Assembly: GCF_001183605.1 (NCBI RefSeq)
Contig: NZ_LFXJ01000013.1
Coordinates: 272,001 to 336,000 of the forward strand
Direction of reading: 5' to 3'
Source: Lysinibacillus xylanilyticus
GTDB taxonomy: Bacteria > Bacillota > Bacilli > Bacillales_A > Planococcaceae
Length of the DNA stretch: 64,000 nucleotides
Below the pieces are notes generated by a model that made no database searches, was not told the origin of the DNA, and saw nothing but the letters and a program-made list of their open reading frames with translations. This document shows positions 24,435 to 33,550 of this stretch, in pieces (position 1 is the first letter of the stretch; each line of letters begins with the position of its first letter). The translations under genes were made by a program, and so were the position numbers.

Positions 24435-24566
24435 CGCTGAAATAGTGGAACTCAGTCTAAGAACGCCACGTCCTGCGGCAATTTATCTGTGCAAAAGCGA
24501 AGCGGCAGCAACAACAACAACAACACACGACTGAGTGACCAACATCATGCCGAGGCATAATTGATC
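24435..24566 (+). repeat. Right flank of the array element
   Basis: AACTCAGTCTAAGAACGCCA, a GCAAAAGCGAAGCGGCAGC module in inverted sense, an ACAACA run and the tail CATGCCGAGGCATAATTGAT. The same blocks recur at 45355-45545. It ends about 60 bases before cysJ. Confidence 0.65.
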
Positions 24567-24627
24567 TTTTTTTAGCAAGACAAATTATCAACAGTAGAAA
24601 ATGATACGAATACGTGAGGTGGCAAGG

Positions 24628-26415
24628 TTGAAACTACAAGTAGTAAACAGTCCATTTAATGAGGAGCAGGTAAAGCTATTAAATGAGCTGCTCCCTCAAC
24701 TAACAGGAGAACAGAGGATTTGGTTAAACGGCTTTTTAAGTGCACCACTAGCAACTATTAATCCAGTTGTCGAGGAAGTAACTCCGATAGTAAAAACAAT
24801 CACCAAAACAGTAACGATTTTATATGGTTCACAAACAGGTAATAGCCAGGGGTTAGCTGAAAAATATGCCTCAGCCTTGAAAGACAACGATGTGGACGTA
24901 ACGATTTCGTCGTTAGCAACTTTTAAACCAAATAATTTAAAAAAGGTAACAAATCTTTTACTCATTGTTAGTACACACGGTGAAGGGGATCCACCTGATC
25001 AAGCGATACAGTTCTACGAATTTTTGCATAGCAAGCGGGCTCCTAGGTTAGAGCATCTTCATTATTCGGTGCTAGCCTTAGGTGATAGGTCTTATGAATT
25101 TTTCTGTAAAACAGGAAAGGATTTTGATGAGCAGTTTGCAAAATTAGGGGCAAGTCACATCGTTCCTCGCACAGATTGTGATGTAGATTATGATGACACT
25201 GCAGCACAATGGTTCTCAGCTGTTCAGCAGGAGTTGCTACAACAGAAGGATATAACAGTTACATCTACTTCACAAAATCAGACAGCACAAAGAGACACTA
25301 CATATTCTCGAAAAAATCCGTTTTATGCCGAAGTACTTGAAAACATTAATTTAAACGGCCGAGGATCAAACAAAGAAACACGTCATATTGAATTATCCAT
25401 CGAAGGTGCAAGTTTCCATTTCGAACCAGGAGATAGTATCGGTATTCAACCAGAAAATGATGAAAAACTAGTCAATGCTTTAATCACAGCATTACAATTT
25501 GATCCACAAACTGAGGTAAACGTCTTTGAAGAAACGCTGACATTAAAGGATGCATTACAAAAAAAATTAGAAATTACAGTGTTGTCTAAGCCATTGTTAC
25601 AAAAAATTGGTGCCTATACGGTCCATCAGGAATTTACAAAGCTACTTGAAGACTCGAATTCTTGGAAGGACTATGCGAAAGGAAGAGACTTACTTGACGT
25701 TGTGGAAGACTTTGCACCATTTATATGGGATGCGCAGCAATTTGTAAATTTATTACGTAAAATTCCAGCACGTCTATATTCCATTGCTAGTAGTCAAAAG
25801 GCAAATAGTGAAGAGGTACATTTAACAATTGGGAAAGTAAGCTATGAGACGAATGGACGTCAACGTCTTGGAGTTTGCTCCGGAAGCGTTGCTGAGCGTG
25901 TTCAAATTGGTGAAACATTACCGATATATGTTCATAAAAATCCGAACTTTAGATTACCAGAGCATGAGGATACACCACTTATTATGATTGGTGCTGGAAC
26001 AGGTGTAGCCCCGTATCGTGCATTTTTGGAGGAGCGTGAGGAATTAGGCGTCGAAGGAAAATCGTGGCTAATTTTGGGTGATCAACATTTTGTCACAGAT
26101 TTTCTTTATCAAACTGATTGGCAGCGTTGGCTTGCTTCAGGCACACTTAGTCAAATGCACGTCGCTTTCTCACGTGATACAGATAAAAAAATATATGTTC
26201 AACATAAAATTGAGGAAAATGCTGTTGCTTTTTATGAATGGCTAGAGCAAGGAGCTGTCATTTACGTCTGTGGCGATAAAAAATCGATGGCGGCTGATGT
26301 TGATGCAACAATACATCGCGTTATTGAACAACAGGGACAAAAAACGCCAGAGGAAGCTAAAGCCTTTGTCAATGAGCTAAAACAGCAGAAACGCTATCAA
26401 CGTGACGTTTATTAA
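24628..26415 (+). CDS. cysJ: Sulfite reductase (NADPH) flavoprotein, alpha subunit
   Basis: 595 residues from the TTG at 24628 (MKLQVVNSPFNEEQ, the usual start of the family), with GAGGTGG upstream. An ATG at 24601 would add nine unrelated residues and has no ribosome binding site. Flavodoxin domain (about 60-205, LYGSQTGNSQGLAEKY), FAD domain (ARLYSIASS, GVCSGSVAERV) and NADPH domain (MIGAGTGVAPYRAFLEER; C-terminal DVY). It passes electrons from NADPH to CysI. Its TAA opens a repeat element. Confidence 0.93.
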   Translation: MKLQVVNSPFNEEQVKLLNELLPQLTGEQRIWLNGFLSAPLATINPVVEEVTPIVKTITKTVTILYGSQTGNSQGLAEKYASALKDNDVDVTISSLATFKPNNLKKVTNLLLIVSTHGEGDPPDQAIQFYEFLHSKRAPRLEHLHYSVLALGDRSYEFFCKTGKDFDEQFAKLGASHIVPRTDCDVDYDDTAAQWFSAVQQELLQQKDITVTSTSQNQTAQRDTTYSRKNPFYAEVLENINLNGRGSNKETRHIELSIEGASFHFEPGDSIGIQPENDEKLVNALITALQFDPQTEVNVFEETLTLKDALQKKLEITVLSKPLLQKIGAYTVHQEFTKLLEDSNSWKDYAKGRDLLDVVEDFAPFIWDAQQFVNLLRKIPARLYSIASSQKANSEEVHLTIGKVSYETNGRQRLGVCSGSVAERVQIGETLPIYVHKNPNFRLPEHEDTPLIMIGAGTGVAPYRAFLEEREELGVEGKSWLILGDQHFVTDFLYQTDWQRWLASGTLSQMHVAFSRDTDKKIYVQHKIEENAVAFYEWLEQGAVIYVCGDKKSMAADVDATIHRVIEQQGQKTPEEAKAFVNELKQQKRYQRDVY

Positions 26416-26521
26416 CTTCCTTTGGCAGTGTTTTATGTAGCGAAAGCAAAGCGACAGCGGCAAAATGTTTTCTGCGCGAAAGCAAAGCGACAGCGGCAAT
26501 TCTGCCGAGGCATAATTGATT
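26413..26521 (+). repeat. Dispersed repeat between cysJ and cysI
   Basis: Begins at the cysJ stop (TAACTTCCTTTGGCAGTG), has two inverted modules GCGAAAGCAAAGCGACAGCG, and ends TCTGCCGAGGCATAATTGAT, directly followed by the AAAGGAGCG ribosome binding site of cysI. Confidence 0.75.
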
Positions 26522-26537
26522 AAAGGAGCGATAACAA

Positions 26538-28259
26538 ATGACAGGAAAAATTATTTTACCTCCACAACCAGGGAAGCCTAGTGATGTAGAGCGTATTAAA
26601 AACGACAGTAATTATCTACGCGGAACATTAGAGCGTACAATGAACAATCCATTAAGTTCAGGTATTCCAGAGGATGATAACCGTCTAATGAAGTTCCATG
26701 GTAGTTACTTACAAGACGATCGCGATCTTCGTAATGAACGTCAGCGTCAAAAGCTTGAGCCAGCCTATCAATTTATGGTGCGTGTACGTACACCGGGCGG
26801 AGCAGCAACTTCAGCACAATGGCTAGTGATGGATGAAATGGCGAGAAAGTATGGTAATGGCTCCTTAAAATTAACGACACGTCAGGCATTTCAAGTGCAT
26901 GGCATTTTAAAATGGAATGTTAAAAAATATATGCAGGAAATTAATGAGGTGTTATTAGATTCTCTTGCAGCCTGCGGAGATGTCAATCGTAATGTGATGT
27001 GTAATGTGAATCCAAACCAATCTGCATTACATGAGGAAATCTATAATTGGTCTGCCAAATTAAGTGAGCATTTATTACCTAGAACACGAGCTTACCATGA
27101 ACTATGGCTAGATGGTGAAAAGGTAGTTGATAGTCAGGATGAAGAAGTTGAACCTATATACGGTGCGCAATATTTACCGCGTAAATTTAAAATTGGTATT
27201 GCGGTTCCGCCAAGTAATGATGTGGACGTATTTTCACAAGATATAGGGTTAATAGCAATAGTTGAGGATGATAAGCTAGTAGGCTTTAACGTAGCTGTTG
27301 GTGGAGGAATGGGCATGACACATGGCGATCATGAAACATACCCACAGCTTGCTCGCATAATTGGCTTTATCACACCTGATAAACTACTGGAAACAGCGGA
27401 GAAAATTATTACGATTCAGCGCGATTATGGGAATCGTTCGGTTCGTAAAAATGCACGTTTTAAATATACAATTGATGCAAGAGGACTTGAATGGTTTAAC
27501 GAAGAACTAACTCGTCGTCTAGGTTGGAATATCCAAGAGGCTCGTCCATTTACTTTTAATCGCACGGGTGATGAGTTTGGCTGGATTCAAGGTGCAGAAG
27601 GTCAATGGCATTATACATTATTTATTCAAAATGGTCGTATTAAGGACTTTGAAAATTATGAGCTTCTAACAGGATTACGTGAAATTGCGAAGGTGCATAC
27701 AGGTGATTTCCGCTTAACACCAAACCAAAATTTAATGATTAGTAATATAACGCCGCAAAAGAAGAAAAAAATCGCTGCGATTATTGAGCAATATAACCTT
27801 ACAGATGGAGCGCACTATTCTGCATTGCGCCGAAATTCGATTGCTTGTGTATCATTACCAACGTGTGGTTTAGCCATGGCAGAAGCCGAGCGTTACCTCC
27901 CTTCTCTTATTACAAAAATAGAAACAATTATTGATGAAGCGGGCTTAAACGATACAGAAATCGTTATTCGCATGTCAGGCTGTCCGAATGGTTGCTCGCG
28001 TGCAGCAATGGCTGAGATTGGCTTTATCGGTAAAGGTCCAGGGAAATATAATATGTATTTAGGAGCAAGCTTTACTGGTGATCGTCTCAATAAAATCTAT
28101 CGTGAAAATATTGGTGAGGAGGAGATATTAGCGGAGCTTCGTCCAATCCTACTCCACTATGCGAAGGAACGTCTAGATGGTGAACATTTCGGTGATTTTG
28201 TTATTCGTGCGGGTTATGTAACATCTGTTCATGACGGACGAGATTTTCATCAAAAATAA
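26538..28259 (+). CDS. cysI: Sulfite reductase hemoprotein, beta subunit
   Basis: 573 residues, normal length. Two ferredoxin-like halves. The [4Fe-4S]-siroheme ligands are Cys437, Cys443, Cys482 and Cys486 (CVSLPTC and SGCPNGC). Arg/Lys residues in the siroheme pocket lie in RVRTPGG and [10 protein letters not shown]. It reduces sulfite to sulfide with six electrons from CysJ. It is the last gene of the operon before a strong terminator. Confidence 0.95.
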   Translation: MTGKIILPPQPGKPSDVERIKNDSNYLRGTLERTMNNPLSSGIPEDDNRLMKFHGSYLQDDRDLRNERQRQKLEPAYQFMVRVRTPGGAATSAQWLVMDEMARKYGNGSLKLTTRQAFQVHGILKWNVKKYMQEINEVLLDSLAACGDVNRNVMCNVNPNQSALHEEIYNWSAKLSEHLLPRTRAYHELWLDGEKVVDSQDEEVEPIYGAQYLPRKFKIGIAVPPSNDVDVFSQDIGLIAIVEDDKLVGFNVAVGGGMGMTHGDHETYPQLARIIGFITPDKLLETAEKIITIQRDYGNRSVRKNARFKYTIDARGLEWFNEELTRRLGWNIQEARPFTFNRTGDEFGWIQGAEGQWHYTLFIQNGRIKDFENYELLTGLREIAKVHTGDFRLTPNQNLMISNITPQKKKKIAAIIEQYNLTDGAHYSALRRNSIACVSLPTCGLAMAEAERYLPSLITKIETIIDEAGLNDTEIVIRMSGCPNGCSRAAMAEIGFIGKGPGKYNMYLGASFTGDRLNKIYRENIGEEEILAELRPILLHYAKERLDGEHFGDFVIRAGYVTSVHDGRDFHQK

Positions 28260-28265
28260 AATAAT

Positions 28266-28306
28266 AGCCCTGTAGCAAATTTCTTTGCTACAGGGCCTTT
28301 TTATAT
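28266..28306. terminator. Terminator between cysI and cysA, bidirectional
   Basis: GCCCTGTAGCAAA pairs with TTTGCTACAGGGC, followed by CTTTTTAT; convergent genes. Confidence 0.85.
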
Positions 28307-29371
28307 GGAAAAATCCTCGGGGATAAAGACTTTTAATTGCTTTGGTTTGATAAATACATGGTCACCAACCTTAAGCTGAAGATTAGTAAATTGTTCTTTA
28401 GTTAGTTCTGCCTCTAAAAATTCATCCATATCTTCACGACGTAGCTCAACTTGCACGATAGGTCCAAGCAAGTGGATATGGCTTACTTTGACAGGGACGG
28501 TGCCCGATACATTTGTTCTCTCAATTTGAATATCATGGGGACGTACATAGCCTACTGCTTGATCCTCTGTATGTACCTGTAAGTCAGGTACATCAATCGC
28601 AAATTCACCATGCAGGAGCTTACCATTATGTAACCGTCCTTTAAAGAGATTCACATTACCTAAAAAATCATAAACAAAAGGGCTCTTTGGATTTGTGTAT
28701 ACGTCGTCTGGGCTACCAATTTGCTCTATCTTGCCGTTGTTCATCACGACAATTCGGTCTGCAACATCAAGAGCCTCTTCCTGATCGTGTGTGACAAAAA
28801 TGCTTGTAATATGAAAATCGTCGTGAAGTTTTCGTAGCCAACGACGCAATTCCTTGCGCACTTTAGCATCAAGTGCTCCAAAAGGTTCATCTAATAAAAG
28901 CACCTTGGGCTCCACGGCGAGAGCTCTAGCAAGTGCAACTCGCTGACGTTGCCCACCTGAAAGCTGTGTTGGGTAACGATCAGAAAAATTTTCTAGTTTG
29001 ACTAGTCTTAGAAGCTCCATCACTTTGTTCTTTATTTCTAACTTAGATGGTCTTGTTTTACGAGGGCGTACTTTAAGACCATAAGCGACATTATCAAAAA
29101 CTGTCATATGGCGAAAAAGCGCATAATGCTGGAACACAAAGCCTACATTTCGCTCCTTTGGATGGCGATCTATCATCGATTGACCGTCAAATAAAATCTC
29201 ACCAACATCTGACGTTTCAAGTCCAGCAATAACGCGTAATAAAGAAGTCTTGCCAGAACCAGATGGGCCGAGAAGGGCAACCAGTTCCCCTGATTGAATA
29301 TGAAGAGAAACATCTTCTAAAGCTTGAAAGGAACCGAATTTTTTAGATACATTATTTATTTGGATGCTCAT
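28301..29371 (-). CDS. cysA: Sulfate ABC transporter ATP-binding protein
   Basis: 356 residues from the ATG at 29371, which follows AAAGGAGGT; the frame runs on upstream but without a site. Walker A GPSGSGKT, signature [15 protein letters not shown], Walker [14 protein letters not shown], His-switch in VTHDQEEA and a C-terminal TOBE-like region ([11 protein letters not shown]). It powers uptake of sulfate (and thiosulfate) through CysT-CysW. Confidence 0.92.
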   Translation of the reverse strand: MSIQINNVSKKFGSFQALEDVSLHIQSGELVALLGPSGSGKTSLLRVIAGLETSDVGEILFDGQSMIDRHPKERNVGFVFQHYALFRHMTVFDNVAYGLKVRPRKTRPSKLEIKNKVMELLRLVKLENFSDRYPTQLSGGQRQRVALARALAVEPKVLLLDEPFGALDAKVRKELRRWLRKLHDDFHITSIFVTHDQEEALDVADRIVVMNNGKIEQIGSPDDVYTNPKSPFVYDFLGNVNLFKGRLHNGKLLHGEFAIDVPDLQVHTEDQAVGYVRPHDIQIERTNVSGTVPVKVSHIHLLGPIVQVELRREDMDEFLEAELTKEQFTNLQLKVGDHVFIKPKQLKVFIPEDFSI

Positions 29372-29387
29372 GTTGACAATACCTCCT

Positions 29388-30263
29388 TTAAGCAGATTTT
29401 GATTTCCAAGCAACAATATCTTTAACGATAAGTGTAATAATGGCGATCACACTCATTAGTGAAGCGACGGCGAAGGCTGCTGCAAATTGGTACTCATTGT
29501 ATAAAATTTCAATATGAAGGGGCATCGTATTTGTCATCCCTCTAATATGCCCTGATACAACAGAAACGGCACCAAATTCACCAATTGCCCGAGCATTACA
29601 TAATACAAGGCCGTACAATAAGCCCCATTTGATATTTGGCAATGTCACATACCAAAACGTTTTAAAACCATTGGCACCAAGTGAAATGGACGCCTCCTCC
29701 TCGGAAGTACCTTGTGTCTGCATAAGAGGAATGAGCTCCCTTGCAACAAAGGGCAACGTGACAAAGACAGTAGCGAGGACAATACCAGGTAGCGCAAAAA
29801 CAATTTTAATGTCATGTTCAAATAGCCAATCCCCAAATAGTCCCTGTGAGCCAAATAACAAAATAAATACTAATCCTGCAATAACAGGAGATACTGCAAA
29901 AGGAAGATCGACAATCGTAAGTAATAGATTTTTCCCTTTAAAGTTGAACTTTGTTAAAGCCCAAGCAGCCATAACTCCAAAGATCGCGTTTAATGGTACT
30001 GCAATCGCGACGACAGTTAAGGTTAACTTAATAGCTGCCATTGCATCTGGATGTGTGATAGCTGCTACATATACGCCTACTCCTTTTTGAAAGGCAGTGG
30101 AAAAAATTGATACTAGCGGAAGCACGATGAAAAATGCTAAAAAAGCTAGCGCAATAAATGTTAGCGTATATCGGACAAAACGTGGCTCTTGTAAGGCAGC
30201 AGACTTTGTCACTGCATTATTTTTTTCAGAAGCAACTTGCTGAATAAATGTAGACTGTTCCAT
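29388..30263 (-). CDS. cysW: Sulfate ABC transporter permease CysW
   Basis: 291 residues, six membrane segments. [21 protein letters not shown] is the EAA loop that docks on CysA, and [16 protein letters not shown] is the typical CysW segment. Between cysT and cysA with short spacers, in one transcript. Confidence 0.9.
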   Translation of the reverse strand: MEQSTFIQQVASEKNNAVTKSAALQEPRFVRYTLTFIALAFLAFFIVLPLVSIFSTAFQKGVGVYVAAITHPDAMAAIKLTLTVVAIAVPLNAIFGVMAAWALTKFNFKGKNLLLTIVDLPFAVSPVIAGLVFILLFGSQGLFGDWLFEHDIKIVFALPGIVLATVFVTLPFVARELIPLMQTQGTSEEEASISLGANGFKTFWYVTLPNIKWGLLYGLVLCNARAIGEFGAVSVVSGHIRGMTNTMPLHIEILYNEYQFAAAFAVASLMSVIAIITLIVKDIVAWKSKSA

Positions 30264-30272
30264 AAATACCTC

Positions 30273-31106
30273 CTAATGTACAAAGCGACGATTTGCCAAC
30301 CATTGTATTAAATTAATGCTAAATAATAGGATGAAGGACGTGACAAGCATGACCACTGCAATAGCAGTTGCACCAGCGTAGTCATATTGTTCGAGCTTTG
30401 TCATAATAATTAAAGGCGTAATTTCAGTCTTCATCGGCATATTCCCGGCGATAAAAACAACAGAACCATACTCTCCTAGCGCACGTGCAAATGCTAATGA
30501 AAAACCTGTTAAAATAGCAGGAGCAAGCTCTGGAAAAATCACTTTACGAAAGGTTTGTAGACGAGTTGCTCCAAGGCTTGCAGAGGCTTCCTCAACCTCA
30601 GCACTAATATTTTGTAAGACAGGCTGCACAGTACGGACGACAAATGGTAGCCCGATAAATGTAAGGGCAATGATAATGCCGAGTGGCGTAAAGGCAATTT
30701 TAAAATTAAAAAATTGACCAATCCAACCATTTGGCGCATAGAGTGACGTTAAGGCAATCCCTGCTACAGCGGTAGGCAAAGCAAATGGTAAATCGACAAG
30801 TCCATCGATGATTCGTTTAAACGGAAAGCTGTAGCGTACAAGCACCCAAGCAATGATTGTGCCAAAAATAACATTTAATAAACCAGCAGCGAGTGCAGTA
30901 CTGAAACTTACCTTATAGGAAGCGACTGCACGAGGAGCGGTTACAATATCAATAAACTCTGCCCAGCTTAAGGACATTGTATGAATAAAAATCATCGATA
31001 GCGGCAATAGGACTAGCAAGCTAACATATAACATGGTGTAGCCAAGAGAAAGGTGGAAACCTGGAATAATGCGGCGTGTCTTTTTATTAACAGTTAAACT
31101 ACTCAT
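30273..31106 (-). CDS. cysT: Sulfate ABC transporter permease CysT
   Basis: 277 residues, six membrane segments. EEASASLGATRLQTFRKVIFP (EAA loop) and FARALGEYGSVVFIAGN are the family landmarks. Forms the membrane channel with CysW. Confidence 0.9.
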   Translation of the reverse strand: MSSLTVNKKTRRIIPGFHLSLGYTMLYVSLLVLLPLSMIFIHTMSLSWAEFIDIVTAPRAVASYKVSFSTALAAGLLNVIFGTIIAWVLVRYSFPFKRIIDGLVDLPFALPTAVAGIALTSLYAPNGWIGQFFNFKIAFTPLGIIIALTFIGLPFVVRTVQPVLQNISAEVEEASASLGATRLQTFRKVIFPELAPAILTGFSLAFARALGEYGSVVFIAGNMPMKTEITPLIIMTKLEQYDYAGATAIAVVMLVTSFILLFSINLIQWLANRRFVH

Positions 31107-31117
31107 TACATGCCTCC

Positions 31118-32167
31118 TTATTGAGGTACATAAATTTCATCGAATGTACCATCATCTTTAAAATGCTTCGCTTGTGCTTCTGCCCAACCACCGAAATCAT
31201 CGATTGAAACGAGTTCAAGTGTTGGGAATTGCTCTTGATATTTTGCTAGAATTTTTTCATTTCGTGGTCTATAGAAATTCTTCGCAGCAATTTCTTGACC
31301 ACGCTCACTATATAAATGCTTTAAATAAGCCTCTGCTACTTCGCGTGTACCTTTTTTATCAACAATTTTGTCAACAATTGCCACAGGTGGCTCAGCTAAA
31401 ATACTTAAAGAAGGTGTAATGATATCAAATTCGTCACCCAATTCTTTGAGCGTTAAATAGGCTTCATTTTCCCATGCAATTAAGACATCACCAATTTTAC
31501 GTTCAACAAATGTTGTTGTAGCACCACGTGCACCAGAATCCAGTACTTCAACATTGCTATATAGTGCTTTCATAAATTCTTTTATTTTTACCTCATCATT
31601 TTTATATAATTTCCCTGCATAGGCCCAAGCGGCTAAATAGTTCCACCGTGCACCACCAGATGTTTTAGGATTTGGTGTGATGACAGATACATCGTCTTTT
31701 ATTAAATCATCCCAGTCTTTAATACCCTTTGGATTGCCTTTGCGTACTAAAAAGACAATAGTAGATGTATAAGGTGTAGAGTTATTTTCAAATTCTGTTT
31801 GCCAATCTTTATTTAATAGGCCTCGAGCTTGTGCAATCTCATCAATATCGTAAGCTAGTGCTAGTGTAACAACATCAGCCTCTAGACCATCAATTACAGC
31901 TCGACCCTGTTTACCAGAGCCCCCATGTGATTGGTTTATCGTTACATCTTGACCGGTTTCATCCTTCCATTTTTTTATAAAATCTTTGTTAAATTCATCG
32001 TAAAGTTCACGTGTTGGATCATAGGATACATTTAAAAGTTCTACAGATTTTTTTGTATCCTGAGCACTTGTATTCTTTTCTGAAGAGCTACTGCCGCAAC
32101 CTGTTAATGTCAGGGCTAATGCAGATATAAGTGCTAACGATTGGAGAAAATGTTTCCTTTTTTTCAT
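31118..32167 (-). CDS. sbp: Sulfate-binding lipoprotein
   Basis: 349 residues. Signal peptide with lipobox LTGC (Cys24), followed by a Ser-rich linker. The periplasmic-binding fold shows the sulfate motifs [19 protein letters not shown] and [19 protein letters not shown]. Captures extracellular sulfate for CysTWA. First gene of the minus-strand operon; its leader carries a terminator and a palindrome over the promoter. Confidence 0.9.
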   Translation of the reverse strand: MKKRKHFLQSLALISALALTLTGCGSSSSEKNTSAQDTKKSVELLNVSYDPTRELYDEFNKDFIKKWKDETGQDVTINQSHGGSGKQGRAVIDGLEADVVTLALAYDIDEIAQARGLLNKDWQTEFENNSTPYTSTIVFLVRKGNPKGIKDWDDLIKDDVSVITPNPKTSGGARWNYLAAWAYAGKLYKNDEVKIKEFMKALYSNVEVLDSGARGATTTFVERKIGDVLIAWENEAYLTLKELGDEFDIITPSLSILAEPPVAIVDKIVDKKGTREVAEAYLKHLYSERGQEIAAKNFYRPRNEKILAKYQEQFPTLELVSIDDFGGWAEAQAKHFKDDGTFDEIYVPQ

Positions 32168-32199
32168 AAAAAATCGCTCCTTTTTTGTCTAGTGAATAC

Positions 32200-32247
32200 A
32201 AAAGGCCACCTACCAGTACGATTTATAATCGTCTTAAGTAGATGGCC
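32200..32247 (-). terminator. Leader terminator before sbp
   Basis: On the minus strand GGCCATCTACTT pairs with AGTACTGG-type partner GGTAGGTGGCC around an inner GACGATT/AATCGT pairing, then TTTT. It lies between promoter and start codon, so it is an attenuator. Confidence 0.65.
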
Positions 32248-32267
32248 TTCAGATTCTCTGATCAGCA
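32244..32267 (-). promoter_or_regulatory. Sulfur-leader stem-loop, copy 3 (variant)
   Basis: Reading the minus strand: TGCTGA, hairpin TCAG-AGAAT-CTGA, AGGCC. The final AGGCC is the first strand of the leader terminator, the same arrangement as at 21937 and 32745 although the small stem has a different sequence. Confidence 0.45.
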
Positions 32268-32344
32268 TTTTATCTTCACTCAGCAAATATTTTTTTATTA
32301 AAGTGCAACGGAAGTTACAAAAGAACTCCACTTGTTCCTTTTCA

Positions 32345-32414
32345 AAGGGTGTCCAAACATCTACTGAATGAAGATAAAGCCTCCGGACGCAATTACGCCA
32401 AGGCGAAATTGATT
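32345..32414 (+). repeat. Dispersed repeat in the sbp leader
   Basis: AAGGGTGTCCAAACATCTAC, then GCCTCCGGACGCAATTACGC and the tail hairpin CGCCAAGGCG. Divergent copy, lying between the sbp promoter and its leader stem-loop. Confidence 0.6.
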
Positions 32415-32437
32415 GGCTTGGTTCAAAGCTTATTTTT

Positions 32438-32466
32438 ACATTAAACATATATTTCCTATTAGTCAA
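32438..32466 (-). promoter_or_regulatory. Sigma-A promoter of sbp-cysTWA
   Basis: Minus strand TTGACT (32466-32461), 17 bp, TAATGT (32443-32438). The -35 lies in the palindrome 32455-32471. Confidence 0.55.
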
Positions 32467-32471
32467 CAAGG
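32455..32471. promoter_or_regulatory. Candidate sulfur operator at the sbp promoter
   Basis: Minus strand CCTTGTTGACTAATAGG, identical at 15 of 17 positions to the palindrome at the cysH promoter (32561-32577). Confidence 0.5.
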
Positions 32472-32560
32472 AATTGAGAAAATATTGCTTTTGATCATTA
32501 TCATATGCAAGAATACAGTATGAAAATTTGGGCTCATTGAAATGATTTTTTTGAAAAAAG

Positions 32561-32577
32561 CCTAGTTGACTACTAGG
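32561..32577. promoter_or_regulatory. Candidate sulfur operator at the cysH promoter
   Basis: CCTAGTTGACTACTAGG, perfect inverted repeat CCTAGT/ACTAGG around the -35 core TTGACT. Confidence 0.55.
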
Positions 32578-32595
32578 TGTACTTTAGTATATATT
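32566..32595 (+). promoter_or_regulatory. Sigma-A promoter of cysH-cysP-sat-cysC
   Basis: TTGACT (32566-32571), 18 bp, TATATT (32590-32595). Confidence 0.6.
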
Positions 32596-32648
32596 TGGTA
32601 ATAAGAAAAATGATTGTAGAACGAGGTAGCTAATACTAGTGAACAATT

Positions 32649-32740
32649 AATCAATTATGCCTCGGCATAATTGCGTCCGGAATCTGCATTCATCTCACCA
32701 CCTATAGAGGTGGGAAATTTCTGTAGTTGAAAGAAGTTAA
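32649..32740 (-). repeat. Dispersed repeat inserted in the cysH leader
   Basis: Minus-strand copy: reading the plus strand, tail hairpin first (AATCAATTATGCCTCGGC, ATAATTGCGTCCGGAATC), a CACCTATAGAGGTG hairpin, head last (GAAAGAAGTTAA). It lies between promoter and leader stem-loop. Confidence 0.75.
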
Positions 32741-32744
32741 TAAT

Positions 32745-32768
32745 AAGCTGGCTAGTCAAACTAGAGGC
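32745..32768 (+). promoter_or_regulatory. Sulfur-leader stem-loop, copy 2
   Basis: AGCTGG, hairpin CTAG-TCAAA-CTAG, AGGC; nearly identical to the copy before cobA and again sharing AGGC with the terminator stem. Confidence 0.55.
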
Positions 32769-32816
32769 GTTTTAACGAAGACATATCTATATATGTCTTT
32801 CGTTAGAACGCCTTTT
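32766..32816 (+). terminator. Leader terminator before cysH
   Basis: GGCGTTTTAACGAAGACATAT pairs closely with ATATGTCTTTCGTTAGAACG plus CC, then TTTTTT. Very stable and upstream of the first gene, hence regulatory. Confidence 0.85.
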
Positions 32817-32836
32817 TTCGTTACGAGGGGGATTAT

Positions 32837-33538
32837 ATGTTAACATATGCAACTTGGCATGAGCCAACATTGAATTTTAAGGTAGACGAAACTTATAAGG
32901 CTGCACTGGAGGTTTTGCAGTGGAGTTATGCTGATTATGGCGAGGATATCGTCTATGCATGTAGCTTTGGGATTGAGGGAATGGTCTTGATTGACCTTAT
33001 TTCAAAGGTGAAGCCCGATGCTACGATTATCTTTTTAGATACAGATGTTCATTTTAAGGAAACATATGAAACGATTGATAGAGTAAAAGAAAAATATTCG
33101 AAGTTGAATATTATTATGCAAAAACCAGCACTTACATTGGAACAACAAGCAGCTGAATATGGTGATGAATTATGGAAGTCTAATCCAAACAAATGCTGCG
33201 ATATTCGCAAGATTGTACCGTTACATGAAGCGTTATCGGGCGCAACAGCTTGGATTTCTGGCTTACGTCGTGAACAATCACCAACCCGACAAAATACGAA
33301 CTTTATCAATCGTGACGATAAATTTAAATCCATTAAAATTTGCCCACTCATTCATTGGACATGGAAGGATGTTTGGCGATATGTCTCAAAGCATAATTTG
33401 CCGTACAATCCATTGCATGATAAAGGCTATCCAAGCATCGGCTGCGAGCACTGTACAAAACCAGCATTTACAATGGATGATTTACGTTCAGGTAGATGGC
33501 AGGGATCTGGTAAAACTGAGTGTGGGTTACATGAGTAA
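32837..33538 (+). CDS. cysH: APS/PAPS reductase
   Basis: 233 residues. The catalytic ECGLH motif (Cys229) and both cysteine pairs Cys120-Cys121 (KCCDIRK) and Cys203-Cys206 (GCEHC) are present; the pairs bind a [4Fe-4S] cluster, which marks the APS-reducing type, although B. subtilis CysH accepts both APS and PAPS. P-loop-like SFGIEG near residue 46. It reduces activated sulfate to sulfite with thioredoxin. GAGGGGG precedes the ATG. Confidence 0.93.
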   Translation: MLTYATWHEPTLNFKVDETYKAALEVLQWSYADYGEDIVYACSFGIEGMVLIDLISKVKPDATIIFLDTDVHFKETYETIDRVKEKYSKLNIIMQKPALTLEQQAAEYGDELWKSNPNKCCDIRKIVPLHEALSGATAWISGLRREQSPTRQNTNFINRDDKFKSIKICPLIHWTWKDVWRYVSKHNLPYNPLHDKGYPSIGCEHCTKPAFTMDDLRSGRWQGSGKTECGLHE

Positions 33539-33550
33539 AGGAGTCTTGCC

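Noticed and set aside
32596..32836. SAM-I riboswitch or T-box before cysH
   Set aside because: Neither a SAM-I core (GGCCCGATGAAACC-like) nor a T-box sequence (AGGGTGGNACCGCG) is present.
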